Shown here: positions 10,494 to 21,620 of the stretch, one piece after another
Position numbering within the stretch: position 1 is the stretch's first letter
How the letters are laid out: every line of letters begins with the position of its first letter
Assembly: GCA_029204225.1 (NCBI GenBank)
Contig: CM055110.1
Location: 3,520,875-3,584,874, forward strand
DNA: 64,000 bases
Direction of reading: 5' to 3'
DNA from: Diphasiastrum complanatum
Lineage: Eukaryota; Streptophyta; Lycopodiopsida; Lycopodiales; Lycopodiaceae
The notes under the pieces: generated by a model
Seen by the model: the letters and a program-made list of their open reading frames with translations, nothing else
What the model was told of the DNA's origin: nothing
The model's database searches: none
Program-made: the position numbers and the translations under genes

Positions 10494-11818
10494 ATGGCTA
10501 CGCCTCGACCCTCGCATGTGCATCATCTTTACGATTCAGGGAAGGATTACTCGTCGCCCGTCACCCATAATTACGTGTTTGAGGAACAGGCTGAGATTCC
10601 TCTCGTTGATTTTGGATTGCTTTGTCAAGGAAATGAAGCTGAAATTCAAAAGCTTGTAATGGCGGCCAAAGAGTGGGGTTTCCTGCAACTAGCTAACCAT
10701 GGTGTGTCTCGCAAGCTGCTAAATGAAATCGAAGAACAAGCCCACCACGCATTTGTTCTTCCACTTGAAGCCAAGACGCGGGTTGAACCTGCCGCGCTAG
10801 GAAGCTTTTATGGATACTTTCCCCAGTCTAAAGGCAGCTTTGGTAAAGTACCTTCGTGCGAAGCTTTTCGTCTTCCTTTGAACCCACTGCAGAGGGAGGA
10901 CATGATAACTAGGCTCTGGCCAGAGGGTAGTGCGGCATTTAGGTGGATCTTGCCCCTCCAGCTCCAATTTAGAATATTTTTCTCACAGCTTATTAACCGA
11001 TGTGTTCGCCAATGCAGCTTATTAAGTTTCCATGCGTTAGTAGATCAGTGATCTGACTTACGACTGTTAAGGTCTTTTGATTCTTGGCAGTTCTACTTTG
11101 AAGCAGTATATTGCAGCTGTTGAGCGGATTCTCTTACAGCTTCTAAAGAATTTGGCATCAGGAATAGGACTAGATCCTCTGCACTTTACGCATGATGTGT
11201 CCAACGATGGAATTGCTGCAGTACTTCGTATGAACTTTTATCCTACTTCCCAATCGTCAACGCCCACCCTAGGCTTCGGCGCTCATGCGGATCCTCAGCT
11301 TCTGACAATCCTGCATCACAATGGCGTTGATGGGTTACAGATTCTCAAGGATGACAAGTGGATAGCTATAAAGGTGCGGCTTGGCTCCTTTATTGTGAAC
11401 GTGGGAGATATACTGCAGGTTCGCCTTTAGAATCTGATCACCTTTGTTACCTCCATAAGCTTTGTTAAATCTATACGTAGAAAACGTCTTCATGTTTGAT
11501 CGAATCAGTACATATAATTGCTACTATATCATCCTTCATAAGTCCTTTCGTTGTGCATTGCAGGTGATGAGTAATGATCTTTATACGAGTGTAGTCCACC
11601 GGGTAGTGATGAAAAGTGAGCAATTTCGTTTAAGCGTGGTCTGTGGAATGAGCCCGCATTCACAAGCCATAGTGAGACCAGCTCCTGAACTTGTGACACA
11701 GCAACAGCCATCACAATATCGGCCATTTACACTTGAAGAGTTCTTCATAAGGTTCGCCTCAAATGCAAAGGGCAAGTCTCACCTTGAGACCTTCAAAATC
11801 AGTCCTGGCTTAACATGA
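10494..11818 (+). CDS. 2-oxoglutarate/Fe(II) dioxygenase, gibberellin-oxidase-like
   Basis: Three exons (10494-10942, 11091-11418, 11564-11818) with GT-AG introns of 148 and 145 bp encode 343 aa. This is the usual length for plant DOXC-class dioxygenases such as gibberellin oxidases, which oxidise small substrates with 2-oxoglutarate, O2 and Fe(II) in the cytosol. The N-terminal DIOX_N domain includes EIPLVDF and EWGFLQLANHGV. The catalytic jelly roll has iron ligands H215 and D217 (GFGAHADPQ) and H271 (VVHRVV), with the 2OG-binding R281-x-S283. Exon phases join without breaks. The chosen ATG has an ACCATGG context; an upstream in-frame ATG at 10455 would add a leucine-rich leader in the pyrimidine tract and is less likely. 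Substrate is unknown: GA2-oxidase-like is my best guess, and other DOXC activities are possible. Confidence 0.85.
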
Positions 11819-12342
11819 AAAATGTCCTCAAGGCCTTACAAGCATGCAATTCCACTTATTAGCACAACTGGAGCTTCTTGGGTTTTCACACTACTCAGTT
11901 TATATATATATTTTTAGAGGTTGGGAATATCGGGTGGACTTAAATTTCAAAACTTATACACTTTTAGTATTCGGTATCTTAATCATTTTGATGCTTTTCA
12001 ATTTTTTTGGTTAATAATTATTTATCCAAGGTTTGTTGCAAACTTAGAGTGTGTAAGGTATAAATATGTCTCTTGTATGAATGGTGGTTATTACAATATA
12101 ATAGCATTTAGGCTAGAACAAACTCTAGTAAACAATAGATTTTCTACAACATATGCATCTATAGAGTGCTGAGTTTGGGCCTGAACATTGCCTAGTTTTC
12201 TCCTATTCACAATGCCTAGTGAAATTGTATAATTGTACATAGTGTTGATATTGTTTCTAATTGAGCCGATGGGCTCCTTATAGATCTGTAGACTAGAAGA
12301 AGGTCATTTCCTAAGGATGGGAGATGTCAAACACGTCTATAA
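11819..12342. other. 3' flank of the dioxygenase, no gene
   Basis: AT-rich sequence after the stop codon. An open frame at 11921-12172 lacks recognisable features. The LTR cluster begins at 12343. Confidence 0.55.
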
Positions 12343-13095
12343 GTGTGTTGTAAAGCTACCTTTACAAGCTTTACTACCGGCGTCACTGGCGCCAGCAGCA
12401 CCACTGCTACTCCCGGCACCGCCGCCGCCGCCGCTCCGGTGCCACTGTGACCATAATCCAGCTGGCGCCAAGTTCTTATGGCTGAAAATCTTTGATCAGT
12501 TCTAGCAAAGTCCATAGGCATGATTAAAGGAAGCCTGGGGATTAATAAATCCTAGAGAGAGAAAATGTGCTTTACCAGCCTGGGTAGTGTACTTGGTGTG
12601 AGGGGAGGTGGCGAATCCCACCAATACTATAGGGGAGTGTGGGTTGCGACTCAGGGCGAGCTCCAACCAAGTCTCAGCCTCCCTTGCTAGAATGTTGTCC
12701 TGGCGCGCCTTGGCATGCCAGTGCCCTGAAGACTAGGGTCGGTCACACACTTGAAATGTAACCTTCTCATATGTATTAATAAAGTGGGATTTTTCTCAAA
12801 CTGACTCTGATTACCTTCTGGGTTTCAATGTTCGGTAAAAGCGCCAGTTGTAAGGCCGCTTCAAACTTTTTAATCAGGCACGCAACTGAGGATCGTATCC
12901 CGGGACGCCAACGGTATGTCGTCGGGACCATTCGGTTCAGGAACTGGTTGTCTCCATATCTGTCGCGGCTTGTGGTTCTGAGTGTTCCTTGCATGAACGT
13001 GAATGGTAAGCTCTTCGAGAACGGGCTCTAACCTATCGGCTGAGTTAGATGGCTTGCTTGGGTGGAAGTTACCTATTTATGGCTGTCTAGTCTGG
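12343..13095 (+). mobile_element. LTR copy A of a non-coding LTR element
   Basis: Begins TGTTGTAAAGCTACC and matches 15049-15885 along nearly its whole length, including GCTTTACCAGCCTGGGTAG, the ATTAATAAAGTGGG polyadenylation-like region, and TGGTTGTCTCCATATCTGTC. Similarity stops near 13095, inferred to be the LTR end. A GC-rich GCCGCCGCC microrepeat lies near the start. With copy B it flanks about 1.95 kb without retroviral genes. Confidence 0.75.
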
Positions 13096-15048
13096 AGTTG
13101 CTGATCGTTTAACTATAAGGGCTATCGACCAGATTTGGTGGGGCGTGACTGAGGCAATGTGCTGCTTAATGGTGAAAGCATGGATAGTTGGAGGGGTGTT
13201 CTCTGTGGGCTGATTATGTGATCGATCTGTATGGGTGCGGCCAGGAAAAGGTCCTTTGGAAGGACTATCTCAAAGGGGGACCTTGTCTTTGTTACTTGTT
13301 AGTAAACCTGCCTGAGTGTCTTGCTTGTATGTATTCGTGGTGAGCCTTAGTACTCGTGCTTTGCCTGGTTTGCATGATTGCTTGTGATACAAGGAGCTGA
13401 TGGCTCGAGAAGGACCCTTTCTTTTGAAGGCTGATACCATCAAACAAAGAGGACTACATAATCTGTGGGGCGGATTCGCAGTTCAAGTACTAGCACGTGA
13501 ATGGCAACGAAACGACTCGATGTTTGCAATGGATGGATGGCTAGCCTGTTACTTGGGTTAGTTTCATTTGCGACAACGCCCACCAGATGAAAGCATGAAA
13601 TCAAAAGTTGGAAAGGGCAATTTCAGAGGAGATCTTCTATGGAGCAATTGGTCTTCATTTGGGATGGCTACCTTCGAAACTGGAACTCACTGAGCATGGG
13701 TGATATCCAATGTCAGTTGGGTTTTTCGTTTTTCCTCAAAGGGGAAAGACTAGGATCCTCTTTAGAGATTGGCAACAAGTTGGATCAAGCCATAATCCTA
13801 GCAGATGGGAAGCAAAGTGTTGGAAAGGCTTTTTGTCTGAGAACTCTACTCTAAGTCCGGTCAGCTGATTTTATAAGTGGACGGGAATTATCACACACAC
13901 CTCTCTCTTGGGGCAAATTTTGATTGAAAGTTGTTCAAAACGGGGGCAAATTCAAGGTGACCTAGCCATACTCACACGAGGAGACTGGCGAACTTTGGAC
14001 CTAATAAGTTGACAAGTTTTTGTTGTGGAAAGGAAAGCTTGTTATAGGCTTTCTCTGGACCAACAATGATGTGGAGACAAATGAGTACGCTAACTTGTGT
14101 TACGTGTAAAGCAGCTGATCCACGAAGGAACTGTGAAAGTTGAGTCTTGCACGAGAGACTTGGTACTTCGAACGGACGCTAAGGGACAGTTCGTATTGAA
14201 ATTCGACTAGTGCAAACTCTGGGTGCATGTGTCTGATTCAAAGAGAGCTACTGTAAGCCAAGCTAGATGTACACTTCTTGTTTTGATTGTGAGGCAACTG
14301 ACCAGTGATGAAATTGTGAAATTCAAGTTTTGCGTGACGGACATGATGCTTTAAACAAACGCGAAGAGATAGTTCATCTGCGGATCAAACTGGTGCGACC
14401 CCTTGGCTCTACACGAGGTCAATGGTTACATTTGGGCTTATTTAAAGACAACTACTTCAACCTATGTGAGAGGTGCGTTGCGGAGTACTCAATCTTTGCC
14501 TACCTCAAAGAGCCAAAAAGGAAAAGTAAAGATCAGGCTGGGACAAAGAGAGAAATCAAGGTGCAAAAGCAACAAGGCACGGAGTGGACCATAAAGTGGG
14601 CAATCAAACAATAAATCCTTTGGCTCAGGGAGCCCTGATACCTGTGCAGAACTGATCAAATCTGGAGCTCGGGGAGCTCAACACAAAGTGCATCAAGGAC
14701 AAATCAGGAGCTCAAAGAAGTTCCAAAGTCAAAAGTCAAAAGCGACAGGGGCGAACATTTCACAGAAAGGCCTATGTCACCAGTTAATAAGATTCTTGGG
14801 TTTTATATAAGTGATATAAAATCTACGCTTTTCCCAAACAAAGTGATATTTTCAAGTTATGTAATTTTTCAATACAAAGAGCTGAGCCTCGGACTTGTGG
14901 TGTGCTAGTTACCATGTTAATAAAAAGCGGCCAGTGAATTGAGTACTGTGCCAAGTAGCTTAAATGTATAGTTATTTTTAATTGGGAGACACCTTTACTT
15001 TAATCTGACATCTGATGAGGACATCAGATTTTATAAAGGTGGGGTGGA
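13096..15048 (+). mobile_element. Non-coding internal region of LARD-like element
   Basis: Between LTR copies A and B I see no gag, protease, RT or integrase motif in any frame. Only short frames occur, for example 14330-14614, a lysine-rich unrecognised product. At its right end a CTGATGAGGACATCAG motif and a polypurine tract (AAAGGTGGGGTGGA, 15035-15048) directly precede LTR B, as expected for plus-strand priming. The same CTGATGAGGACATCAG word precedes the 3' LTR of the chromovirus at 16636-19331, suggesting that family supplies the enzymes. Confidence 0.6.
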
Positions 15049-15890
15049 TGTTGTAAAGCTACCTTTACAAGCTTTACTTCCGGCGCCACTGTTGCTCCCG
15101 GCACCGCCACCGCCGGCGCCACTGTGACCAAAATCCAGCTGTGCCAAGTTCCTATGGCTGAAAATCTTTGATCGGTTCTAGCGAAGTCCATAGGGCTCAG
15201 ATCAATGTGCAATCACCTCACACGATCTAGGCATGATTAAAGGAAGTCTGGGGATCAATAAATTCTAGAGAGAGAAAATGACTTTCTTGAGAGAGAAAAC
15301 GTGCTTTACCAGCCTGGGTAGAGTACTTGGTATGATGGGAGGTGGCGAATCCCACCAATACTATAGGGGAGTGCGGGTTGCGACTCAGGGCGAACTCCAA
15401 CCAAGTCTCAACCTCCCTTGCTGGAATGTTGTCCTGGCGCCCACCTTGGCATGCCAGCGCCTCAAAGACTAGGGTCGGTCACACACTTGAAATGTAACCT
15501 TCTCAAATGTATTAATAAAGTGGGATTTTTCTCAAACTGACTCTGATTACCTTCTGGGTTTCAGTGTTCGGTAAAAGCGCTAGTTGTAAGGCCGCTTCAA
15601 ACTTTTTGATCAAGGACGTAGCTGAGGGTCGTATCCCGGGACGCCAGCGGTTTGCCGTCGGGACCATTCGGTCCGAGGCGCCAATGGTATGTTGTCGGAA
15701 CCATTCGGTTCAGGAAGTGGTTGTCTCCATATCTGTCGCAGCTTGTAGTTCTGAGTGTTCCTTGCATGAACATGAATAGATTAAGCTCTTGGAGAACGGG
15801 CTCTTACTTGTCGGCTGAGTTAGATGGCTTGCTTGTGTGGAAGTTAACTGTTTATGGCTGTCCGGTCTGGCGTGGTGCCAAGTTGGCTGT
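15049..15890 (+). mobile_element. LTR copy B
   Basis: Direct-repeat partner of 12343-13095, starting TGTTGTAAAGCTACC right after a polypurine tract. It carries an internal duplication of an ACCATTCGGT-containing segment near 15650-15710 not present in copy A. It abuts an inverted copy of the same family beginning near 15890, so positions about 15483-15885 and 16225-16634 form a large inverted repeat. Confidence 0.75.
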
Positions 15891-16635
15891 AGCGCAGGCA
15901 TCCCAAAGGGAGCCGAAAACCACGACTTAGCCTCCCAGCCTTCAACTTTTGCCATCCAAACCCACTTAACATACAAGCAGCCAACTCGCCAACAATGATC
16001 AGACTTAACCAACTTGAAGTTCCGAAACCAATATTGAGATCCAACCTGGCGCCATGCCAGATCGGGGGTCTCGATGTGGGTGACTACCCTCCAAGCAAGC
16101 TGCCCGACATACATCAAACTTAACCAACTCGAAGCTTCGTTACAAACGAGTAACATCCATTCCAAGCAAGCGGTCTGACTTACATCAGACTTAACCAACT
16201 GAAAGTTTCATCACGAGCGCTGGAAGCCAACCTGGCGCCACGCCATACTGGACAGCCATAAACAAGTAACTTCCACCCAAGCAAGCCATCCAACTCAACC
16301 GACAGGTTAGAGCTTGTTCTCCAAGAGCTTAACCCATTCACGTTCATGCAAGGAACACTCAGATTCACAAGCCACAACAGATATGGAGACAACCAGTTTC
16401 TGGACCAAATGGTCCCGACAGCATACTGTTGGCGCCACGGGCCGAATGGCCCCGAAGGCATATCGTTGGCATCCCGGAATACGACCCTCAGCTATGTGCC
16501 AGATCAAAAAGCTTGAAGCGGCCTTACAACTGGCGCTTTTACTAAACACTAAAACCCAGAAGGTAATTAGAGTCAGTTTGAGAAAAATCTCACGTTATTA
16601 ATGAATCTGAGAAGGTTACATTTCAAGTGTGTGAC
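15891..16635 (-). mobile_element. Inverted LTR, 3' portion (copy C)
   Basis: On the minus strand this matches the second half of LTR copies A and B (from GTCACACACTTGAAATG through TGGTTGTCTCCATATCTGTT). It then continues into a tail (15891-16224) that recurs in plus orientation at 19799-20145. It is interrupted at 16635 by the chromovirus; its first half resumes at 19332. Confidence 0.75.
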
Positions 16636-16795
16636 TGTTGCGCCGGCGCCTCAAAGGGCGCTGGGACTTGAGCGGTTTTCCCAACACGCGCTTAAGTCTC
16701 CATCATGCACTTACGTAAAAGCCAACTTAGAAACGTAACAAGCTTAACCATTCAGACTTAAGAAAACTGGAATCCCAACCAACCCAAAAGCCAAC

Positions 16796-16865
16796 TCAGT
16801 CTATGACAGATCCGACAGCGGCCATTTGCTTCAACAGGTTCTTGATTTGGTTGATGTGATTCTGT
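16796..16865 (-). pseudogene. Small Copia gag fragment inside the chromovirus 3' LTR
   Basis: The minus-strand frame reads NHINQIKNLLKQMAAVGSVID. It matches the UBN2 gag segment of the Copia element at 24890-24965 almost residue for residue. It is too short to be a separate insertion with boundaries. The 5' LTR is truncated before this position, so whether the fragment is a normal part of this LTR cannot be told here. Confidence 0.7.
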
Positions 16866-17928
16866 CCCCAAAAGGTAGCCAAAGGCAAAGACAAGCCACG
16901 CATGAAACCCAAGGCATAGTGGTCGCCAAACTGACCAATTGGCATAGCGACGAGCCACACGTCGGTGACGTGGACCCTTGGACATCGGTGACGCAAAAAG
17001 GTTGTAGTAAGGGTCCTTCCACTTGGACCAGTCCCGGAGACAAAACCGAAATGGTAATCATTCGCAAGGATCAACTTTATGAAATTTGGAAAAGGTTACA
17101 TTCATACATAGACTGACTGATCTCGGGGCCACCAACACGTGCTGGGCATTGTGCCTGGCTCGTGCTGGTAGAGGGAGCTGAGACCTAGCGACTGGATTCC
17201 TGGCGCTGGTTGAGCTACCCAAGTTTCTATCTGCCGGACTTCCCCTATAGTTCTGGTGTGATTTGGCGCACCCCCTCTGTCCTAAAATATAGTGCTTTAT
17301 GGTAAAGCACGCTTTTTAGGACTTAGTTTTTATTTTTCTAATTAAGCCTGGCAACCCTGGCAGAATCAATCTGGCTCCCGGACATGGGTCCTGGGAGCCA
17401 TCCCGGCGACAGAATCAACTTGCTTCTTGACTAGCCCATGACTCGAGCTCCAGAGCTAGCTCATGACTTGTGACTACTTGACTGGCTCACCACAGGTTGG
17501 AGGCTCAGTCCTTGACATTCTAACTTGCTCTGGGACCTTAGGGAGTGTCACCCCTTAGAGTCTTACAGGGCACGCTGAGTGCACTCGAGTCAGCTTTACA
17601 ATATCCTCCCCTCGTTTGAAAAAGCTGATGTCCTCATCAGGGCCAAACTAGACCTAGGACGCATGGCACGGGCTTAATTCACCGGCCTTAACAACTTTGA
17701 ATTAAAATTACATTGGCAGTAGCACAGAAAAAGTGTGGATCAAGTTCACTTACGTAAAACCTGTGTAAAGCTGCAAGTGATTTATTGACAAACTCAAGAA
17801 AGATACCTGGAAGTTCCTTGAACTTTAGAGTGGCCATGAGTGTTCATATAGGAGGCATGCCGCCAGGTAGAGCTTTGTGTGCCGATCTGGGAAACGGCTA
17901 TTGCGTTGATTTTTCTACAGATAATCTG

Positions 17929-18664
17929 TCAGTACTCCAGGGGCTCGTACTCCCAAGAAGCCTCAATGAGTGGAGCACGTAGCCACTTCACTAGATATTC
18001 ATGTTGAACGCCAGTTCGCTTTCTATGTGCCAATCTTTGTTCTGGTACAAGCTGTCTCTTCGTATCATCAAGTGTCGATGGTGGGTGACGGAGTTCGTGT
18101 TGCCGATCAAATCGCTCATCTGGTTTATATCGTTTGAGTAATGAGATATGAAACACATTGTGTATATTCAAGCTAGATGGTAGCGCCAATCGGTAAGCCA
18201 CTGGGTTGATCTTCTTGGTGACATAATATGGCCTCGCATAAGGTCAAACGAACTTATGAGAGAAGCCTTTTGGTAATGCTTATTTTTTGTGTTCAGCCAC
18301 ACTTTATCACCTTCCTCAAATTCCAGTTCTCGTCGATGTGAGTTTACGTCAGCTGCCATACTTCTTTGTGATTGCTCTAAAAATGAATTCACCTCTGTCA
18401 GCTTTGTGTGCAACTCATTGATGAATTCCTCCGCAGTGGGTACTGGAGTTTCTTGCACGCCTGTAAGAAAAGAGCTTGGAACAATCGGTAGCCGACCATT
18501 GCTTATCTCGAAGGGTGTCTTTCCAGTAGATCTGTTCACTTGGTTGTTATGTGCAAACTCGAGGATATCCAAGTAGCTGACCCAATCAGATTGGTCCGAA
18601 GCGACATAATTTCGTAAATATTGTTCAATATGTGGATTGACTCGTTCCGTTTGCCCATCTGTTT
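17929..18664 (-). pseudogene. Chromovirus integrase C-terminus plus chromodomain
   Basis: Order on the minus strand: QTDGQTERVN and WVSYLDILEFAHNNQ of the integrase core end, then TGKTPFEISNG, a GDKVWLNTKN (GPY/F-region) segment, PVAYRLALPSSLNIHNVFHI, and finally a chromodomain-like HEYLVKWLRAP with SWEYEPLEY. Chromodomains of this kind direct integration towards marked chromatin in chromoviruses. There is one frameshift near 18200-18245. The DDE catalytic residues are in the deleted part, so it is not functional. Confidence 0.85.
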
Positions 18665-19336
18665 GATTGGCATAGCGGCGAGCCACACGTCGGTGACGTG
18701 GACCCTTGGACACCGGCGATGCAAAAAGGTTGTAGTAAGGGTCCTTCTACTTGGACCAGTTCCGGAGGCGAAACCGAAATGGTAATCATCCCCAAGGATC
18801 AACTTTATTAAATTTGGAAGAGGTTACATTCATACATAGACTGACTGGTCCCGGGGCCACCAACATGTGCTGGGCATTGTGCCTGGCTTGTGCTGGTAGA
18901 GGGAGCTGAGACCTGGCGACTAGATTCTTGGCGCTGGTTGAGCTGCCCAAGTTTCTGTCTGCCGGACTCCCCCTATAGTTCTGGTGTGATTCGGCGCACC
19001 CCCTCTGTCTTGAAATATAGTGCTTTATGGTAAAATACGCTTTTTAGGACTTAGTTTTTATTTTGCTGATTAAGCCTGGCAAGCCTGGCAGAATCGGTCT
19101 GGCTCCTAGACATGGGTCCCGGGAGCCGTCCCGGCGGCAAAATCAACTTGCTTCCTGACTAGGCCATGACTCGAGCTCTAGAGCTAGCTCATGACTTGTG
19201 ACTACTTGACTGGCTCACCACAAGTCAGAGGCTCAGTCCTTGACATTCTAACTTGCTCTGGGACCTTAGGGAGTGTCACCCCTTAGAGTCTTACAGGGCA
19301 TGCTGGGTGCACCCGAGTCAGCTTTACAACAGTGAC

Positions 19337-19798
19337 TGACCCTAGTCTCCGGGGCGCTGGCATGCCAAGGTGGGCACCAGGACAACATTCCAGCAAGGGA
19401 GGTTGAGACTTGGTTGGAGCTCGCCCTAAGTCGCAACCCGCACTCCCCTATAGTATTGGTGGGATTTGTCACCTCCCCTCATACCAAGTACTCTACCCAG
19501 GCTGGTAAAGCATGTTTTCTCTCTCTAGAAAGTCATTTTCTCTCTCTAGAATTTATTGATCCCCAGGCTTCCTTTAATCATGCCTAGATCGTGTGAAGTG
19601 ATTGCACATTGATCTGAGCTCTCTGGACTTCGCTAGAACCGATCAAAGATTTTCAGCCATAGGAACTGCGCGCCGGCTGGTTTCTGGTCACAGTGGCGCC
19701 GGGAGCGGCGCTGGGAGCAGCAGGGGCACTGCTGGCGCCTGGGACAATGCTAGCGCTGTTGGCGCCAGAAATAAAGCTTGTAAAGGTAACTTTACAAC
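19337..19798 (-). mobile_element. Inverted LTR, 5' portion (copy D)
   Basis: The minus strand starts TGTTGTAAAGTTACC at 19798 and matches the first about 450 bp of LTR copies A and B. It ends at GTCAC, where the chromovirus inserted. With 15891-16635 it is one LTR split by that insertion. Confidence 0.8.
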
Positions 19799-20145
19799 AT
19801 TGGGTTCCAGCGCTCGTGACGAAGCTTTCAGTTGGTTAAGTCTGATGTAAGTTAGACCACTTGCTTGGAATGGATGTTGCTCGTCTGTAGCGAAGCTTCG
19901 AGCTAGTTAAAGTTTGATGTATGTCAGGCGGCTTGCTTGGAGGGAGTCACCCACATCGAGACCCCGATTGGGCATGGCGCCAGGTTGGATCTCAATGTTG
20001 GCTTCCGAACTTCAAGTTGGTTAAGTCTGATCGTTGTTGGCGAGTTGGCTGCTTGTATGTCAAGTGAGTTGGGATGACAAGAGTTGAATTCAAGGCTGGG
20101 AAGCTCGTGGTTTCCGGCTCCCTTTGGGATACCTGCGCTGCAAAG
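19799..20145 (+). repeat. Tail repeat, plus-strand copy (E)
   Basis: This segment (TTCCAGCGCTCGTGAC through GGGATACCTGCGCTGC) is the reverse complement of 15891-16224 with few differences. The tail thus flanks the inverted LTR on the far side. It contains two similar GAAGCTT-(T)CAG/GAG-TGGTTAAG-like subrepeats. Confidence 0.7.
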
Positions 20146-20935
20146 TGCCAAAGTCTCTCAATGGCCTACTTTTTTTTGTAAACATTGGTTTTATCCATCT
20201 TTTACAGCCCATAACTTGATAGTTGCTTCTACTTTATGACGTGGATAGATTTTTCCTATTTCATGATGATGCTAGATATCGGTTAGATTTTACGACGTTC
20301 AACTTGGAGCTCGTTAGCCAAAAATTGACCTTGCTCATTTCAAGTCACTAACTAGTTCACCTAGAAACTCTAGTTCTTGATTATTTGACGTACAGGACAT
20401 TTACGGTTAAACTGAATTATATGAATACATTGTTTAGTCCTATAGTTTCATAATGGCTATAAGAACTTGTGACAATCATATACAACGAATGTTTTGACCT
20501 AAACATGGCTTCTCCAGTGCTTTTACTAGTCGTCTACCTAGGCATTCATGCAAACTAGGCATAACTGAACAAACCTAAACTTTATTCCATCTGGTAAGCA
20601 TTTTGGTGAATGTTCTGGGCTCAATGAGTGTCTTAGGATGAGCTTAGTTGGATAGAAACATGAATTGATCTTATAGGTTTCAAATGTGTATACAAACCGC
20701 TGTAGCTTAAATTTGCACTGATGAGCGGCGTAGCAAAAAAAGTTGAACTATTCTTTGCTATTCTCAGCATAGCCAAAAACTTTCAAAAGTTTTTTTTTGG
20801 TATGCTAGAAACCCTGCCCTTCAAGGTGATATTCACTAGTCAGACACTTCAAGTTCTTTAGCTGTGTAATGCCCCCGCCTCGTGCCTCTATGTGTACTGA
20901 CTGTTAAAAAATAGCCAACAAAAAATTGAAGTGTT
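20146..20935. other. No gene; AT-rich repeats
   Basis: No coding signal. At 20809-20836 an AACCCTGCCCTTCAAGGTG stretch is the inverted counterpart of 21061-21087, so an imperfect inverted-repeat unit of about 280 bp (20809-21087) is present. Confidence 0.5.
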
Positions 20936-21113
20936 CTTTGCTATGCTCAGCATAGCAAACTAGTCTTTTGATCTGTTTTTTTCTTTTGAAAAAACTATTT
21001 CCTTCAATATGAAAAAACTATTCATTAGTCAGGCACTTCAAATATAAAAAGTCATGAATGGTGAAAATCACGTTGAAGGGCAGGGTTCCTTCAAACGGAA
21101 AAGGTCATTCAAA
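20936..21113 (+). repeat. Dispersed 178-bp repeat, copy 1
   Basis: Nearly identical to 39302-39477. It starts with a perfect 11-bp-arm palindrome (TTTGCTATGCT, one base, then its complement) and ends in GAAGGGCAGGGTT. It is probably a fragment of an uncharacterised short transposon; no target duplication was found. Confidence 0.75.
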
Positions 21114-21202
21114 ACATCAATTCTTTCTTCTGTGATATCTTTCCTCAACAAACAGCTCCTTGCATGTCAGGAGGTCATTTCTGTCAGAGCTAACCAAAGC
21201 GA

Positions 21203-21620
21203 CGGGTTACCATGGAGAGCCTCGTTTCTCTGAATGTATGCTTCAACATTCTACAAGGTTCTCTGTCATCTGGCTTTGGAACTGTAACCCAGCTTCGAAG
21301 CCTTGATCTGAGTAGAAACAATTTTTCTGGCCAAGTTATAGTGCGATTTTTGTCTCTCCCGCTATTCAGCTTTTTGAATGTTTCTTCAAACAATTTACAA
21401 GGACAGTTGTCGTCTGCCTTCGGAAATCTAACACAGCTCCAAAGACTTAATCTGAGCTCGAAGAATTTTTCTGGCCAAGTTTCAATGGAAATTTTCTTGC
21501 TTCTGCAACTCAACTTTTTAAATCTTTCTTGATTTCAAGGACAACTGCCGTCTGACTTTGAAAATCTAACACAGCTCCAAAGCCTTGAATCCATTTTTCT
21601 CATTCTCAAAGTTTCATTCA
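21203..21620 (+). pseudogene. Leucine-rich-repeat fragment
   Basis: About five plant-type LRR units of roughly 24 residues are visible, including FGTVTQLRSLDLSRNNFSGQ and FGNLTQLQRLNLSSKNFSGQ. This fits the LxxLxLxxNxFSGxxP pattern of receptor-like kinases or proteins. A stop at 21530-21532 breaks the array, and further degenerate repeat sequence (LPSDFENLTQLQSL) follows to about 21590. No signal peptide, membrane segment or kinase domain is present, so this is a relic of a larger gene. Confidence 0.75.

Larger units (their letters stand above)
16636..19331 (-). mobile_element. Chromovirus (Ty3/Gypsy), internally deleted, with 5-bp TSD
   Basis: Flanked by GTGAC at 16631-16635 and 19332-19336. 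Removing the element rejoins an LTR that is uninterrupted in copies A and B, so the insertion is clear. The 3' LTR (about 16636-17603) and truncated 5' LTR (18665-19331) share about 665 bp at high identity; the intact 5' end reads TGTTGTAAAGCTGAC on the minus strand. Only 17929-18664 codes. Gag, protease, RT, RNase H and the integrase N-terminus are deleted, and the 5' LTR is fused directly to integrase. The polypurine tract ACGAGGGGAGGATA precedes the 3' LTR. Confidence 0.88.

Noticed and set aside
12317-12505. Alanine/proline-rich frame
   Set aside because: It is read from the GCC-rich start of LTR copy A and recurs in other frames of the sister LTRs.
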